A DNA stretch of 64,000 nucleotides. Origin: Bradyrhizobium sp. AZCC 2262 (GTDB taxonomy: Bacteria; Pseudomonadota; Alphaproteobacteria; Rhizobiales; Xanthobacteraceae). Shown piece by piece: positions 18,491 to 27,542 of the stretch (position 1 is the first letter of the stretch; each line of letters opens with the position of its first letter). The stretch is taken from assembly GCF_036924535.1 (NCBI RefSeq), contig NZ_JAZHRT010000001.1:806001-870000 (forward strand). The letters run 5' to 3'. A model generated the notes under the pieces. That model saw only the letters and a program-made list of their open reading frames with translations. It ran no database searches and had not been told where the DNA came from. The position numbers and the translations under genes were made by a program.

Positions 18491-20401
18491 TCAAACACTG
18501 GTCTGTCGGTAATCGCGTAAATCGGGATCGTGGGTCATGGCCCAATAATCCACAAATCGCCATGGCATCGCCGAGAAGACCCGGCCCTGGCCGTTGCGGT
18601 AGTATGTTGTCATGCCCGGATGAGTCCAGATCAGTTGCTCGTGCTCGGCATCCACTTTGCGAATGTACTGATCGTGCGCTTCGGCGCGAACATCGATCGC
18701 CGCGATATCACGCTCCATCATTTCGACGAGGCAAGTCGAGATGTAGCGGCTCTGGCATTCCGACTGGAAGATCACGCTGCCGCCATGCGCAGGGCCTGAA
18801 TTGGGACCGAGCATCACGAAGAAGTTCGGAAAGTCCGGCACGGTAAGGCCGAGATAGGCGGTCGGGTTGTCGTTGGCCCACGCCGTTCTGAGATTCTTGC
18901 CGTCGCGCCCGCTGATGTTAAGACGTGCCGCCATCTCCGTGACCTTGAATCCTGTCGAAATCACGATGACATCGGCAGGCCGCAATTTGCCGTCGGAAGC
19001 AACGATGCCGTCCTTTGCGAAATGATCGATCCTGTCGGTGACCAGTTCGACATTCGGCTTCGTCAGCGTCTTGAACCAATTGTTGTCGAGCAGGATGCGC
19101 TTGCCGTAGGGCGGATAGGTGGGCACGCATTTCTCGATCAGGTCGGGGCGGTCCTTCAATTCGGACAGGATGAAATCCGTCAGTTCCTCGCGATGCCGGT
19201 CATTGCCCTTGTTCACGGCGCGCTCGGGGTGCGGCCATTCCGGGTCCTTGCGCAGGAACGGCAGCAGACCGTCGCCGTAGCGCCAGAACATGTTGAAGCG
19301 ATACCAATGCACGTAAAACGGCAAATGCGCGAGAAGCCACCGCGCGCCTTCGGTGATGGGATCGGAATAGCCTGCCACGGGGCGCGCCCATTGCGCGGTG
19401 CGTTGGTAGACGGTGACCGACGCGACGCGGTCGGCGATCGAGGGCACCAGCTGCATCGCGGTTGCGCCGGTGCCGATGACGGCGACGTGTTTGCCGTCGA
19501 GCTTGATGTCATCGGTCCACAAGGCTGAGTGCAGCATCTCACCCTTGAAATCCGCCTCGCCTCGGAAGTGCGCGGGTGAGGGGTCGTTGAGCTGGCCGAT
19601 TGCGCTGACCAGCGTGGTCGATTCGAATGTCTCCTCGCCATTGGGGGTCTTCAGTATGGAGATCCAGCGTCGCTTGTTCTCGTCCCAGCGCGAGGATGTC
19701 AGTTCCGTGTTGAGGCGGAGATGCTTTCGAATGTCGTGTTCGAGCGCGACCTTCTTGAGGTAATCGAGCAATTCCTGGCGCTGCGCGAAATAGCGCGTCC
19801 ACGGATTACGCTTTCCGAATGAGAACGAGTACGAATGGTTGGGTGTATCGACGCCGCAACCGGGATAACGGTTGACATACCAGGTGCCGCCAAGTTCGTC
19901 GTTTTTCTCGACGATGGTGTAGGGGATGCCGAGCCGGCCGAGCGCAACGCCCAGCGCGATGGCGCAGACGCCGGCGCCGACGATCAGCACGTGCTGCAGC
20001 ACCAGCTTCTCGCCGGATGGAGGCTTGGTCCAGCGGGCTTCCCGGGGAATGAAACCCATTTCCTCGCGCATCAATGGCGCATATTCCGGCGCGACATTCT
20101 CGCCAAGCGTCGCGCGCATCATCTTCAGCATCAATTCGTCACCTGGGTCAGTGATGACAGGATTCGGCTCGCCGTTTTCGAACAACTTCAGCACGGCAGC
20201 GCGGATTTCGGCCTGGATTTCCGGCGGCACGCCGGCTTGCGGATCCGGAATCAGCCGTACGTCGCGCTTCGGCGTGTAGGGCGGCTCCAACCAGCGCTCA
20301 TCGCCGGTCATGTGCACCAGCACCATCAGCAACACGCGGATATCGCCCTCCGCGATGGCCGACGACAAATCGAGCTTCCTGCTCGATACTTCGATGTTCA
20401 T
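18491..20401 (-). CDS. Flavin-containing (Baeyer-Villiger type) monooxygenase
   Basis: A 636-residue FAD/NADPH monooxygenase. After an N-terminal extension of about 135 residues come the FAD Rossmann motif (GAGVCAIALG), the type I Baeyer-Villiger element GGTWYVNRYPGCGVD, a fingerprint-like F-x-G-x3-H-x3-W (FKGEMLHSALW) and the NADPH Rossmann motif (GTGATAMQ). Such enzymes insert oxygen beside a ketone, giving esters or lactones. The open frame extends far upstream, but that part is read through the SDR gene. The ATG at 20401 follows AAGGA by seven bases. It is the last gene of the ligase-TetR-SDR-monooxygenase run. Confidence 0.88.
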   Translation of the reverse strand: MNIEVSSRKLDLSSAIAEGDIRVLLMVLVHMTGDERWLEPPYTPKRDVRLIPDPQAGVPPEIQAEIRAAVLKLFENGEPNPVITDPGDELMLKMMRATLGENVAPEYAPLMREEMGFIPREARWTKPPSGEKLVLQHVLIVGAGVCAIALGVALGRLGIPYTIVEKNDELGGTWYVNRYPGCGVDTPNHSYSFSFGKRNPWTRYFAQRQELLDYLKKVALEHDIRKHLRLNTELTSSRWDENKRRWISILKTPNGEETFESTTLVSAIGQLNDPSPAHFRGEADFKGEMLHSALWTDDIKLDGKHVAVIGTGATAMQLVPSIADRVASVTVYQRTAQWARPVAGYSDPITEGARWLLAHLPFYVHWYRFNMFWRYGDGLLPFLRKDPEWPHPERAVNKGNDRHREELTDFILSELKDRPDLIEKCVPTYPPYGKRILLDNNWFKTLTKPNVELVTDRIDHFAKDGIVASDGKLRPADVIVISTGFKVTEMAARLNISGRDGKNLRTAWANDNPTAYLGLTVPDFPNFFVMLGPNSGPAHGGSVIFQSECQSRYISTCLVEMMERDIAAIDVRAEAHDQYIRKVDAEHEQLIWTHPGMTTYYRNGQGRVFSAMPWRFVDYWAMTHDPDLRDYRQTSV

Positions 20402-20415
20402 GATCATGTCCTTGA

Positions 20416-21189
20416 CTACGCGCTCGGCGCTTCGCGAAGGCCGCCATAGGCGGCCCAGGTGGTGCCTGCGATATATCCGGCGTCTACGGGTAGATTGATT
20501 CCGGTGACGCCGCTGCTCATGGGCGAAAGCAGCCACGCGATGGCGTGTGCGACCTCGATCGGCTCGACCAGCCGGTTCATCGCGGTCGGACCTTCCAGCC
20601 ATTTCCTGTTCAGCGCGCCGGAGGCGATACCGGCTTCCAGCATGGCGGTGCGCGTAAAGCCCGGCGAGACCGCATTGACGCGCACGCCGCTGCGGCCCCA
20701 TTCGGCGGCCAGCGTCTGCGTGATCTGAATGACGCCGGCTTTCGCGGCGGTATAGGCATGGATCGGACCTGACGTCATGCCGGCAACGGAGGCGACATTG
20801 ACGATTGCGCCATGCCGCCGCTCCGCCATCTTCACGCCGACGCTGCGGGCGACCAGAAACGTGCCGCGCAGATCGATATTGACCTCGCGGTCCCATTGAT
20901 CCATCCGCACGCGCTCGATTGGGTGCATCTTGCCGAAGACGCCAGCGGCGTTGACGAGGCCCGTGATCGGCCCGTGCGCGCCCTCGATGTCGGCGATGCC
21001 GCTGACGACGGCGCTTTCGCTGGCCACGTCGAATGGTGCGGGCCATAGGATCGTTTGCGTTCCCGCCAGCGGCTCCGGCGCGATATAGACAATAACGACC
21101 TTTTGGCCTTGTCCGGCCAGAAGTGTTGCTGTCGCGGCGCCGATGCCGCGGCTGCCGCCGGTGACGAGGACGATACCCTCAGCGGTCAT
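20416..21189 (-). CDS. Short-chain dehydrogenase/reductase
   Basis: A 257-residue NAD(P)-dependent oxidoreductase with the cofactor motif TGGSRGIG at about residues 11-18, the structural NAAG, the catalytic Ser in NVASVAG and the YxxxK pair in AYTAAK. The C-terminal PVDAGYIAG segment is typical of classical SDRs. It probably oxidises an alcohol to the ketone used by the adjacent monooxygenase, or the reverse; this pairing is inference. Its start overlaps the end of the TetR gene by about ten bases, indicating one transcript. Confidence 0.88.
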   Translation of the reverse strand: MTAEGIVLVTGGSRGIGAATATLLAGQGQKVVIVYIAPEPLAGTQTILWPAPFDVASESAVVSGIADIEGAHGPITGLVNAAGVFGKMHPIERVRMDQWDREVNIDLRGTFLVARSVGVKMAERRHGAIVNVASVAGMTSGPIHAYTAAKAGVIQITQTLAAEWGRSGVRVNAVSPGFTRTAMLEAGIASGALNRKWLEGPTAMNRLVEPIEVAHAIAWLLSPMSSGVTGINLPVDAGYIAGTTWAAYGGLREAPSA

Positions 21190-21835
21190 GGTTGTTGCCT
21201 TTTTCCGGTGTGAACAGGCCGCGCGTAACCAGCTTTCGGTAGGCGGAGATGACGTGCTCGGGCGCCGCCGTGACGTTGCCGCCAACGTAGGAGTAGCGGC
21301 GGCTCAAGTATCCACGCGCGCCCATCAGCATGTGAACGATGGCTTCGAACTCCTCGTCGCTATAATCGACGATCGCGTCGGCCTGACGCGCGCGTCGGAG
21401 GATACGGACATAGGCGGTTGCGATATTGTCGAGATGCTTCTGGTAGCCGATCGGCGCGAAGTATTCGGCCTCGTTGAGGATGCGGAGGAACTCCGGCACC
21501 TCGCGGATGAAATCGAAGAAAGCGCTGAAGCGTTCGATTTCCTGTCTGGCCGCCTGCGCACTTCCGGTGCGCTCTCGGATGAAAAGAACCATGTCGATAC
21601 CGATCTTCGGCAGCAACTGATCGAGCAGTTCCTGCCGGTTCTCGAAATGATTGTAGAACGTCCCCTGTGCGACGCCGGCCTCCTCGGTGATGCGGGCGAC
21701 CGAAGCGTCTGCGTAGCCGTACTTGCCGACCATCTTGGCGGCGGCGTCGAATATCTTGCGCTTGGTCCAGGCGTTGCGCTCGACCCGGTTGAGTTTTGTC
21801 ACTTTGCCGGATGCGGCTTGCGATGATTGCGTCAT
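21179..21835 (-). CDS. TetR-family transcriptional regulator
   Basis: A 218-residue regulator with an N-terminal helix-turn-helix of TetR type (about residues 25-72, including ITEEAGVAQGTFYNHFENRQELL) and a helical ligand-binding C-terminal domain. It lies within the operon between ligase and SDR. Its ATG overlaps the ligase stop by four bases (ATGA), so it is co-expressed with the genes it probably controls. The perfect palindrome at 23370-23394, between the ligase and the divergent transporter, is its most likely operator. An acyl-CoA or lipid-like ligand would fit the neighbours. Confidence 0.9.
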   Translation of the reverse strand: MTQSSQAASGKVTKLNRVERNAWTKRKIFDAAAKMVGKYGYADASVARITEEAGVAQGTFYNHFENRQELLDQLLPKIGIDMVLFIRERTGSAQAARQEIERFSAFFDFIREVPEFLRILNEAEYFAPIGYQKHLDNIATAYVRILRRARQADAIVDYSDEEFEAIVHMLMGARGYLSRRYSYVGGNVTAAPEHVISAYRKLVTRGLFTPEKGNNHDR

Positions 21836-23328
21836 GCGTGAGCTTCCAGTTCGGCGCGCAGCACGCGCTTGAGGACCTTTCCGGAGGGATTGCGCGGCAG
21901 GCTGTCGCGGATGATCAGTTGCTTCGGCACCTTGAAGCCGGCCAGGCGCGTGCGGCAGTGATCGGCGAGATCAGGTAAATCCAGCGTGGCGCCATCCCCT
22001 AGCACCACGACCGCGACGGGCTTTTCGCCCCAACGTGCGTCGGGCATGCCGACAACGGCGACTTCGCGCACCTGCGGCAGTTCGTAGATGACACGCTCCA
22101 CCTCGGAGGATGCGATGTTCTCGCCGCCGGAAATGATCATGTCCTTCTTGCGGTCGGTCAGGTAGAGAAAGCCGTCCTCATCGAGATAGCCGACGTCGCC
22201 GGTACGAAACCAGTCGCCGAAGAACGCCGCCGCGGTTTTCTCGGGATCCCTCCAGTAGCCTTGCGTGACCTTTGGCCCGCGCAGGCAGATTTCGCCGTTG
22301 ACGGCGGAGGGGACGCGATTGCCGGCATCGTCGCGGATTTCGATTTCGACATGGGCGATGGCGCGGCCGGTCGAGCCGATCTTCTCGATCTCGCGGCCGG
22401 CTTCCATGAAGGTATCGCCGCCGCAGGTTTCGGTCAGGCCATAGGCGTCGATGTAGCGGGCGTTCCTGAAATAGTCGGAGAAGGCGCGGATGCGCACCTC
22501 CGGAGTCTTCTCGCCGCCACCGATGGTCCACCGCAGGCTCGACACATCGTAGCGGTCGCGGGTCGGGCAGGTCAGGATCGCGGTCGTCATCACGGGTGCG
22601 AACCATGCAGCGTTGAGTTTTTCCATCTCGATGGCGGCGAGCGCCTGCTCAGGCTCGAAGTTGCGGTGGATGGAAAGCATGCCGCCGTGCCAGAGCACCG
22701 CGATCCCCGGCAAATCGAGCGCGCCGACATGATAGAGCGGGCCGACCACCAGCAATCGCGTGTCGGCGTTCAATCCGAGCACCAGCGTCTGGTCGGCCGA
22801 CTTCCAGTACAGGTTCTCGTAAGTCAGCATCACGCCCTTGGGGCGGTCCGTCGTGCCCGACGTGTACATCAGCCGCATCAGGTCGCGCGGTTGGCGGACG
22901 TGCATCGGGGCGGGCGTGATATCAGGCGCAAGGCGGGTCGCGTTGGATTGTGCGGCTTCGTCGAGCAGCACCACCGGCGCACCGCCGGTCGCGATGCTTG
23001 CGAGCTCTTCATCTGCAATCAGGATGCGCGCGCCGGAATTGCCGACGATGTAGCCGACTTCATCGGCGGAGAGCCGATAATTGATCGGCAGAAACACCGC
23101 GCCGATGTGGCTGGTCGCAAATACCAGTTCGAGAAAGGAGGTGCTGTTCTTCATCAGGACCGCGACGACGTCGTCTGGGCCTATTCCGCGCCCGGCGAGC
23201 CATCCGCCGACCCGGCGGATACGGGCGTCGAAGTCGGCATAAGAGACATCCTCGCCGCGGTATTTCAGCGCACAGCGAGCCGGCGTCCGCCGGGCGTGAA
23301 ATGCGATGAAGCTGGATAGTTTGATCAT
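21832..23328 (-). CDS. Acyl-CoA synthetase (AMP-forming)
   Basis: A 498-residue ligase that activates a carboxylic acid with ATP and CoA. The family motifs are present: YTSGTTDRPKGV (P-loop, about residue 155), YGLTETCGG, the Asp of WFRTGDVGYL, the hinge around DRKKDMIISGGENI, and the C-terminal catalytic lysine in NPSGKVLK. First gene of the minus-strand run ligase-TetR-SDR-monooxygenase, and divergent from the ABC transporter, which suggests it activates the imported compound or a product of the monooxygenase. Chain-length preference cannot be read. Confidence 0.92.
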   Translation of the reverse strand: MIKLSSFIAFHARRTPARCALKYRGEDVSYADFDARIRRVGGWLAGRGIGPDDVVAVLMKNSTSFLELVFATSHIGAVFLPINYRLSADEVGYIVGNSGARILIADEELASIATGGAPVVLLDEAAQSNATRLAPDITPAPMHVRQPRDLMRLMYTSGTTDRPKGVMLTYENLYWKSADQTLVLGLNADTRLLVVGPLYHVGALDLPGIAVLWHGGMLSIHRNFEPEQALAAIEMEKLNAAWFAPVMTTAILTCPTRDRYDVSSLRWTIGGGEKTPEVRIRAFSDYFRNARYIDAYGLTETCGGDTFMEAGREIEKIGSTGRAIAHVEIEIRDDAGNRVPSAVNGEICLRGPKVTQGYWRDPEKTAAAFFGDWFRTGDVGYLDEDGFLYLTDRKKDMIISGGENIASSEVERVIYELPQVREVAVVGMPDARWGEKPVAVVVLGDGATLDLPDLADHCRTRLAGFKVPKQLIIRDSLPRNPSGKVLKRVLRAELEAHA

Positions 23329-23369
23329 TATCCGCCCAAAAGCCCGGTTTCCGGGTCCGTCTCTCCCTG

Positions 23370-23394
23370 GATGAATTATGACTCGTAATTCATC
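23370..23394. promoter_or_regulatory. Perfect palindrome between divergent operons, candidate TetR operator
   Basis: GATGAATTA and its exact complement TAATTCATC flank a seven-base centre, giving a 25-base operator-like site between the ligase and the transporter gene. A possible -35 element (TTGACG at 23401) lies just beyond it on the transporter side. The link to the TetR protein at 21179-21835 is inference. Confidence 0.65.
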
Positions 23395-23497
23395 TTTGGC
23401 TTGACGTCACCCCCCTTGCTCTGAAATCCTTGTGAGTACGGAGGCGACACGACCTCCGGCAGGGATTTGGGAACGCAAACCCCAGAGGGAGGAAGCA

Positions 23498-24757
23498 ATG
23501 ACGAGAACCCGCAAACCGGGCGTAAGCCGACGTGCGACGTTGGCGATGATGGGTGCCGGTGCCGTAACATTTGCGACGCCCTGGGTGGCGCGCGCGCAAG
23601 CCAAGACCATCAAGGTCGGCATGCCGACCATTCTCTCCGGACGCGTGGCGCAGCTCGGAACGTCGTCGCGCAACGCCGTCGTGCTGGAAGTCGAAAAGGT
23701 CAACGCCGCCGGCGGGCTGGCCGGACGACAGATCGAAATGGTGATCCGCGATTCCAAGGGACAGCCGCAGGAAGCCGCCCGCATCGCCCGCGAACTCGTC
23801 AATACCGATGGATGCGAATTGCTGATCGACGCGGAAGCGTCATCGGGCGCGTTCGCGGTGCATGAAGTGGCGCGCGATCTCGGCGTGCTTTGCATTCATA
23901 CCAACTCGGAAACCTCGGCGCTAACGGCTGATCCCAAGCAGCATATTCCCAACGCGTTCCGCACCGCGCGACAGGGCGTGCATGATTCGATCGTCGGCGG
24001 CAGCTACGCGGCGGCGATTTCCAAGGCTAAGGGCCTGAAGAAATGGGCGACCTGTGCGCCCGACTATGCCTATGGCCGCGACACCACCGGAGAGTTCACG
24101 CTTTACCTGAAGCGCTTCGCACCCGACGTCGAAATCATAAGCGAGTCCTGGCCCAAACTGTTCCAGCCTGACTACACCGAGGTGGTGACGAAAATCCTGC
24201 AGGCCAAGCCGCAGGCGCTGTATTCCTGCCTCTGGGGCGGCGACCTCACGTCCTATATCGATCAGGCTAACATCTACGCGCTGTTCAGCCAGATGGAGGT
24301 GTTCGCAGTCAACATGGCCGACTACACGGCCCTGACGGTGGTGAAGAACCTGCCGAAGGGCATTCACTCCGGCAACCGCTACATCAAGACCTATCCGGCA
24401 ACACCGGAAAACGCCGTGTGGGGCGATGCCTACAAGGCCAAATACAACGAGTATCCCACCAACTGGTCGTGGGAGAATGCCACCGCGATCATGCTGTTGG
24501 CCGAAGCGTCGAAGAAGGCGAATTCCGCCGACGGCAAGAAGATTGCGGAAGCGATGCGCGGCCTGAAGATCAAGTCGCCGTTCGGCGCCGACGGCACCGT
24601 TACCATGCGCGCCGACGACCAGACGCTTGTGGGTTATGCGATCGGCTGGGGCACGACGATCCCGCAGGAACCTTATGTGCCGCAAGTTCAGGCCGGCGAC
24701 TGGAAGACGATCTTTGAGCTCGAAGCCGAGTGGAAGAAGAGCAAGGGTTATACCTGA
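23498..24757 (+). CDS. Branched-chain amino acid-type ABC transporter, substrate-binding protein
   Basis: A 419-residue periplasmic binding protein of the Leu/Ile/Val-binding type (peripla_BP_6). It begins with a Tat-like signal (SRRATLAMMGAG, then a hydrophobic run and ARAQA cleavage site). The mature protein starts with the typical TIKVGMPTILSG strand. The ATG at 23498 follows a strong GGGAGGA sequence. In this lineage such proteins often bind aromatic or organic acids rather than amino acids. It heads the operon with two permeases and two ATPases. A hairpin follows directly, probably limiting readthrough so the binding protein is made in excess. Confidence 0.92.
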   Translation: MTRTRKPGVSRRATLAMMGAGAVTFATPWVARAQAKTIKVGMPTILSGRVAQLGTSSRNAVVLEVEKVNAAGGLAGRQIEMVIRDSKGQPQEAARIARELVNTDGCELLIDAEASSGAFAVHEVARDLGVLCIHTNSETSALTADPKQHIPNAFRTARQGVHDSIVGGSYAAAISKAKGLKKWATCAPDYAYGRDTTGEFTLYLKRFAPDVEIISESWPKLFQPDYTEVVTKILQAKPQALYSCLWGGDLTSYIDQANIYALFSQMEVFAVNMADYTALTVVKNLPKGIHSGNRYIKTYPATPENAVWGDAYKAKYNEYPTNWSWENATAIMLLAEASKKANSADGKKIAEAMRGLKIKSPFGADGTVTMRADDQTLVGYAIGWGTTIPQEPYVPQVQAGDWKTIFELEAEWKKSKGYT

Positions 24758-24769
24758 TCGATCGGCGAT

Positions 24770-24797
24770 AACGGAGGTGGCGTAAGCTGCCTCCGTT
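24770..24797 (+). terminator. Intercistronic hairpin after the binding-protein gene
   Basis: AACGGAGG and CCTCCGTT form a perfect eight-pair stem around a 12-base loop. Only a weak T-rich stretch follows. It likely stabilises the upstream mRNA or partly terminates. Confidence 0.65.
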
Positions 24798-24847
24798 TCG
24801 TTGCGGAATGTTTCTCGCGGGCCGCCCGTTCCGGCACGCTGCAATGG

Positions 24848-25759
24848 ATGTTTCCCTTGGATCTCGACGCGCTTACCGGCTGTCTCGCCAGTTCCGCCTG
24901 CCTGGTGACGCAAACCACCAGCGGCTTCATCATCGGCATGTTGCTGTTTCTGGTCGCTGTCGGACTGACGCTGATTTTTGGCGTGCTCAAGGTCGTCAAT
25001 TTCAGTCACGGCGCCTTCTATATGTTCGGCGCCTATTTTGCGATGACGGCCTATCAGCTCACGGGCAGCTTTGCGTTGGCGATGCTGTGCGGGGCGGCCG
25101 GCACGGCCTTGCTTGGCCTGATCTTCGAGCGCGTGTTCATGAGCCGGGTCTATGGCTCCGACGTGCTGATGCAGTTGCTCGTCTGCTACGCCTTCGTGCT
25201 GATCTTCGATGACGTCGTGCGGATGATCTGGGGGCCGGAATTCAAATCGATGGGCATGCCGGCGGCGTTTCAGGTGGCGCCGCTGTTCATCGCCGGCGGC
25301 GTGGTGCCGCCGTATTATTTGCTCCTGATCGGCGTCGCGCTGGCGGCAGCCGTGATCCTCGGGCTCGGCCTTGCCCGCACCAGGCTCGGCAAGGTGATCC
25401 GGGCCGCCGCGCATAATCCGGGCATGGTATCCGCGCTCGGCATCAATACCGGCCTGATCTATGGCGGCGTATTTGCATTGGGTGGCATGCTGGCGGGGCT
25501 TGCCGGCGCGCTCGCAGCACCCGTGCGCTCGCTGACGCCGGGCATGGGATTTTCGGTCCTGATCGAATCCTTCATCGTCACCGTGATCGGCGGCATGGGC
25601 TCGATCCTGGGAGCGCTGATCGGCGCGCTTCTGATCGGCATGATCCGCTCGTTCGGATCGCTCGGCTTTCCCTTGTTCACGGAAGGCTTGATGTATCTGT
25701 TCATGGTGATCGTGCTGGTGTCGCGACCGACGGGTCTGTTTGGCAAGGAGGTCGCATGA
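24848..25759 (+). CDS. Branched-chain amino acid-type ABC transporter permease (LivH-like)
   Basis: A 303-residue inner-membrane permease with about eight hydrophobic segments. Family features include GLTLIFGVLKVVNFSHGAFYMFGA near residues 37-60 (given in part: VVNFSHG) and the EAA-like loop with AAAHNPGMVSALGIN. The downstream permease starts four bases before its stop. It forms the channel with the LivM-type protein at 25756-26781. Confidence 0.92.
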   Translation: MFPLDLDALTGCLASSACLVTQTTSGFIIGMLLFLVAVGLTLIFGVLKVVNFSHGAFYMFGAYFAMTAYQLTGSFALAMLCGAAGTALLGLIFERVFMSRVYGSDVLMQLLVCYAFVLIFDDVVRMIWGPEFKSMGMPAAFQVAPLFIAGGVVPPYYLLLIGVALAAAVILGLGLARTRLGKVIRAAAHNPGMVSALGINTGLIYGGVFALGGMLAGLAGALAAPVRSLTPGMGFSVLIESFIVTVIGGMGSILGALIGALLIGMIRSFGSLGFPLFTEGLMYLFMVIVLVSRPTGLFGKEVA

Positions 25760-26781
25760 CCGAGCTGCAGGCCGAGCAGGGCGCGCCGGCGCTCGATGTC
25801 CCCCGCACAGAGGCAAAGCCGCGTCGTAATCGGGATGCCCTGATTGCACTTGCGGTCTTTGTCGTGCTGGCTCTGTTGCCGATGGTCTTCAGCAGTAAAT
25901 TGCTGCTCGACTTCGTGATCCGCTGCGCGGCCTATGGACTGTTCGCGACGTCGCTCAACCTTCTGGTCGGTTACACCGGCCTGACTTCGTTCGGCCATGG
26001 CATGTTCTTTGGCCTTGGCGCCTACGGCTTCGGGTTGATGATGCAGAAGACCGGCGTTCCCATCCCCGTGGCTTTCGTCGCAACGTTGGCGATCACGTTT
26101 GTCGTCGCTCTCGTCATTGGCGCCATCTGCGTGCGACTGAAGGAAATCTACTTCGCCTTCGTGACGCTGGCGTTCCAGATGCTGATTCACTCGACCATCC
26201 TGTCCTGGGTATCGCTGACCGGTGGCGATCAGGGATTGCGCGGTGGCATTCCGCGGCCGCCATTTTGGGGCATTGATCTATCGAACCATTTGCATCTCTA
26301 CGTCATGAGCTGCGCGCTGCTTGTGATCGGACTGTTCCTGATGCATCAGATCGCACAGTCGCCGTTCGGCTACACGCTGCGCATGATCCGTGACAACGCG
26401 ACACGCGCGAGCTTCATCGGCATCGACGTCTGGCGCGCCAAGTTGACGATCTTTGTGCTCGCGGCGCTGTTCGCCTCGACCGGCGGGGTCATCATGGCGC
26501 TGTTCGTCTCCGGAGCCTATCCGGAATTCGCCTATTGGACCATTTCGGGCGAGGGCATCTTCATCAACATGCTCGGCGGCGTGACTACATTCCTGGGACC
26601 AATGGTCGGCACCGTACTGCTCCTGATCCTCAACGATACCGTTACCCGTTTGACCGAATATCACGGCATCGTGCTCGGGATCGTGATCCTGTTCTTCGCC
26701 ATCGGCCTGCGGAAGGGCCTGATGGATTTCGTCGTTGAATGGTACGCACGGCGCCGCGCCGGTTCCGGGGAGCGCAGCTAG
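25756..26781 (+). CDS. Branched-chain amino acid-type ABC transporter permease (LivM-like)
   Basis: A 341-residue inner-membrane permease with about nine hydrophobic segments after a basic N-terminal tail. It carries the LivM hallmark NLLVGYTGLTSFGHG and the cytoplasmic coupling loop with IRDNATRASFIGIDV. Its ATG overlaps the stop of the previous permease (ATGA), so translation is coupled. Confidence 0.92.
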   Translation: MTELQAEQGAPALDVPRTEAKPRRNRDALIALAVFVVLALLPMVFSSKLLLDFVIRCAAYGLFATSLNLLVGYTGLTSFGHGMFFGLGAYGFGLMMQKTGVPIPVAFVATLAITFVVALVIGAICVRLKEIYFAFVTLAFQMLIHSTILSWVSLTGGDQGLRGGIPRPPFWGIDLSNHLHLYVMSCALLVIGLFLMHQIAQSPFGYTLRMIRDNATRASFIGIDVWRAKLTIFVLAALFASTGGVIMALFVSGAYPEFAYWTISGEGIFINMLGGVTTFLGPMVGTVLLLILNDTVTRLTEYHGIVLGIVILFFAIGLRKGLMDFVVEWYARRRAGSGERS

Positions 26782-26783
26782 CC

Positions 26784-27542
26784 ATGCTGGAGATACGTTC
26801 CCTTTCCAAAGCGTTCGGCGGCGTCAAGGCGACCGACAATGTCACGCTCGACTTTGCCGACGGTTCGCTGACCGCCGTGATCGGTCCGAACGGTGCGGGA
26901 AAAAGCACGTTCTTCAACCTGATCACTGGTGCACTGAAGCCGGACTCCGGCCAGATCCTGCTCAATGGCGTCGACATGGCTGGACGTTCACCGCCCGAAA
27001 TCGTGCGCCATGGCATCGGGCGGGCGTTCCAGGTGGCGAGTATCTTCCCTTCACTCACGGTGCAGGACACCATGCTCGCCGCTGTCTGTGCTGATCAGCG
27101 CCGCGCCAGCGTCATTCATCGCCGTTTCCCGTTGGCCGAAACCCGCGCCCGCGCCGAGCATACGATGGAGCTGCTGGGCCTGGCCGGCAAGCGCAATCGC
27201 ATCGCGGCGACGCTGTCGCATGGCGATCAGAAGCTGCTCGATATTGCACTCGCACTGGTGCTCGATCCCAAGGTGCTGCTGCTCGATGAGCCCACCGCCG
27301 GCATGGGCACCGAGGAGCGCTGGCGGATGATCGACAAGGTGAGGGAGCTCTGGGAGAAGCAGAAGATCACGGTGGTGTTCATCGAACACGACATGGACAT
27401 CGTGTTCAAGATCGCGCCGGAGATTGTCGTGCTGTGCTACGGCCGCATTCTCGCAACCGGCACGCCGGATGCGATCCGCCGGAACGAGGCCGTGATCGAG
27501 GCCTATCTCGGCACCGAACATCACGCCGGAGCTGCGATATGA
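26784..27542 (+). CDS. Branched-chain amino acid-type ABC transporter ATPase (LivG-like)
   Basis: A 252-residue ATPase with Walker A (GPNGAGKST), a signature of TLSHGDQ (where LSxGxQ is usual; LSHG is common in LivG), Walker B (VLLLDEPTAGM) and an H-loop in VVFIEHDMD. The start at 26784 lies two bases after the LivM stop and begins at the conserved first strand (LEIRSLSKAFGG). The C-terminal NEAVIEAYLGTE is typical of LivG. Confidence 0.92.
   Translation: MLEIRSLSKAFGGVKATDNVTLDFADGSLTAVIGPNGAGKSTFFNLITGALKPDSGQILLNGVDMAGRSPPEIVRHGIGRAFQVASIFPSLTVQDTMLAAVCADQRRASVIHRRFPLAETRARAEHTMELLGLAGKRNRIAATLSHGDQKLLDIALALVLDPKVLLLDEPTAGMGTEERWRMIDKVRELWEKQKITVVFIEHDMDIVFKIAPEIVVLCYGRILATGTPDAIRRNEAVIEAYLGTEHHAGAAI

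Noticed and set aside
20402..21046. N-terminal extension that would lengthen the monooxygenase to 851 residues
   Set aside because: It reads through the SDR gene in another frame with a low-complexity Arg-rich translation; the ATG at 20401 has a good ribosome binding site.
22261..23319. 352-codon open frame on the plus strand
   Set aside because: It is the antisense of the acyl-CoA synthetase gene; no domain or start signal.
23921..25849. 642-codon open frame on the minus strand
   Set aside because: It is the antisense of the binding-protein and permease genes; the translation is His/Arg/Gln-rich, as expected from the third frame of GC-rich coding DNA.
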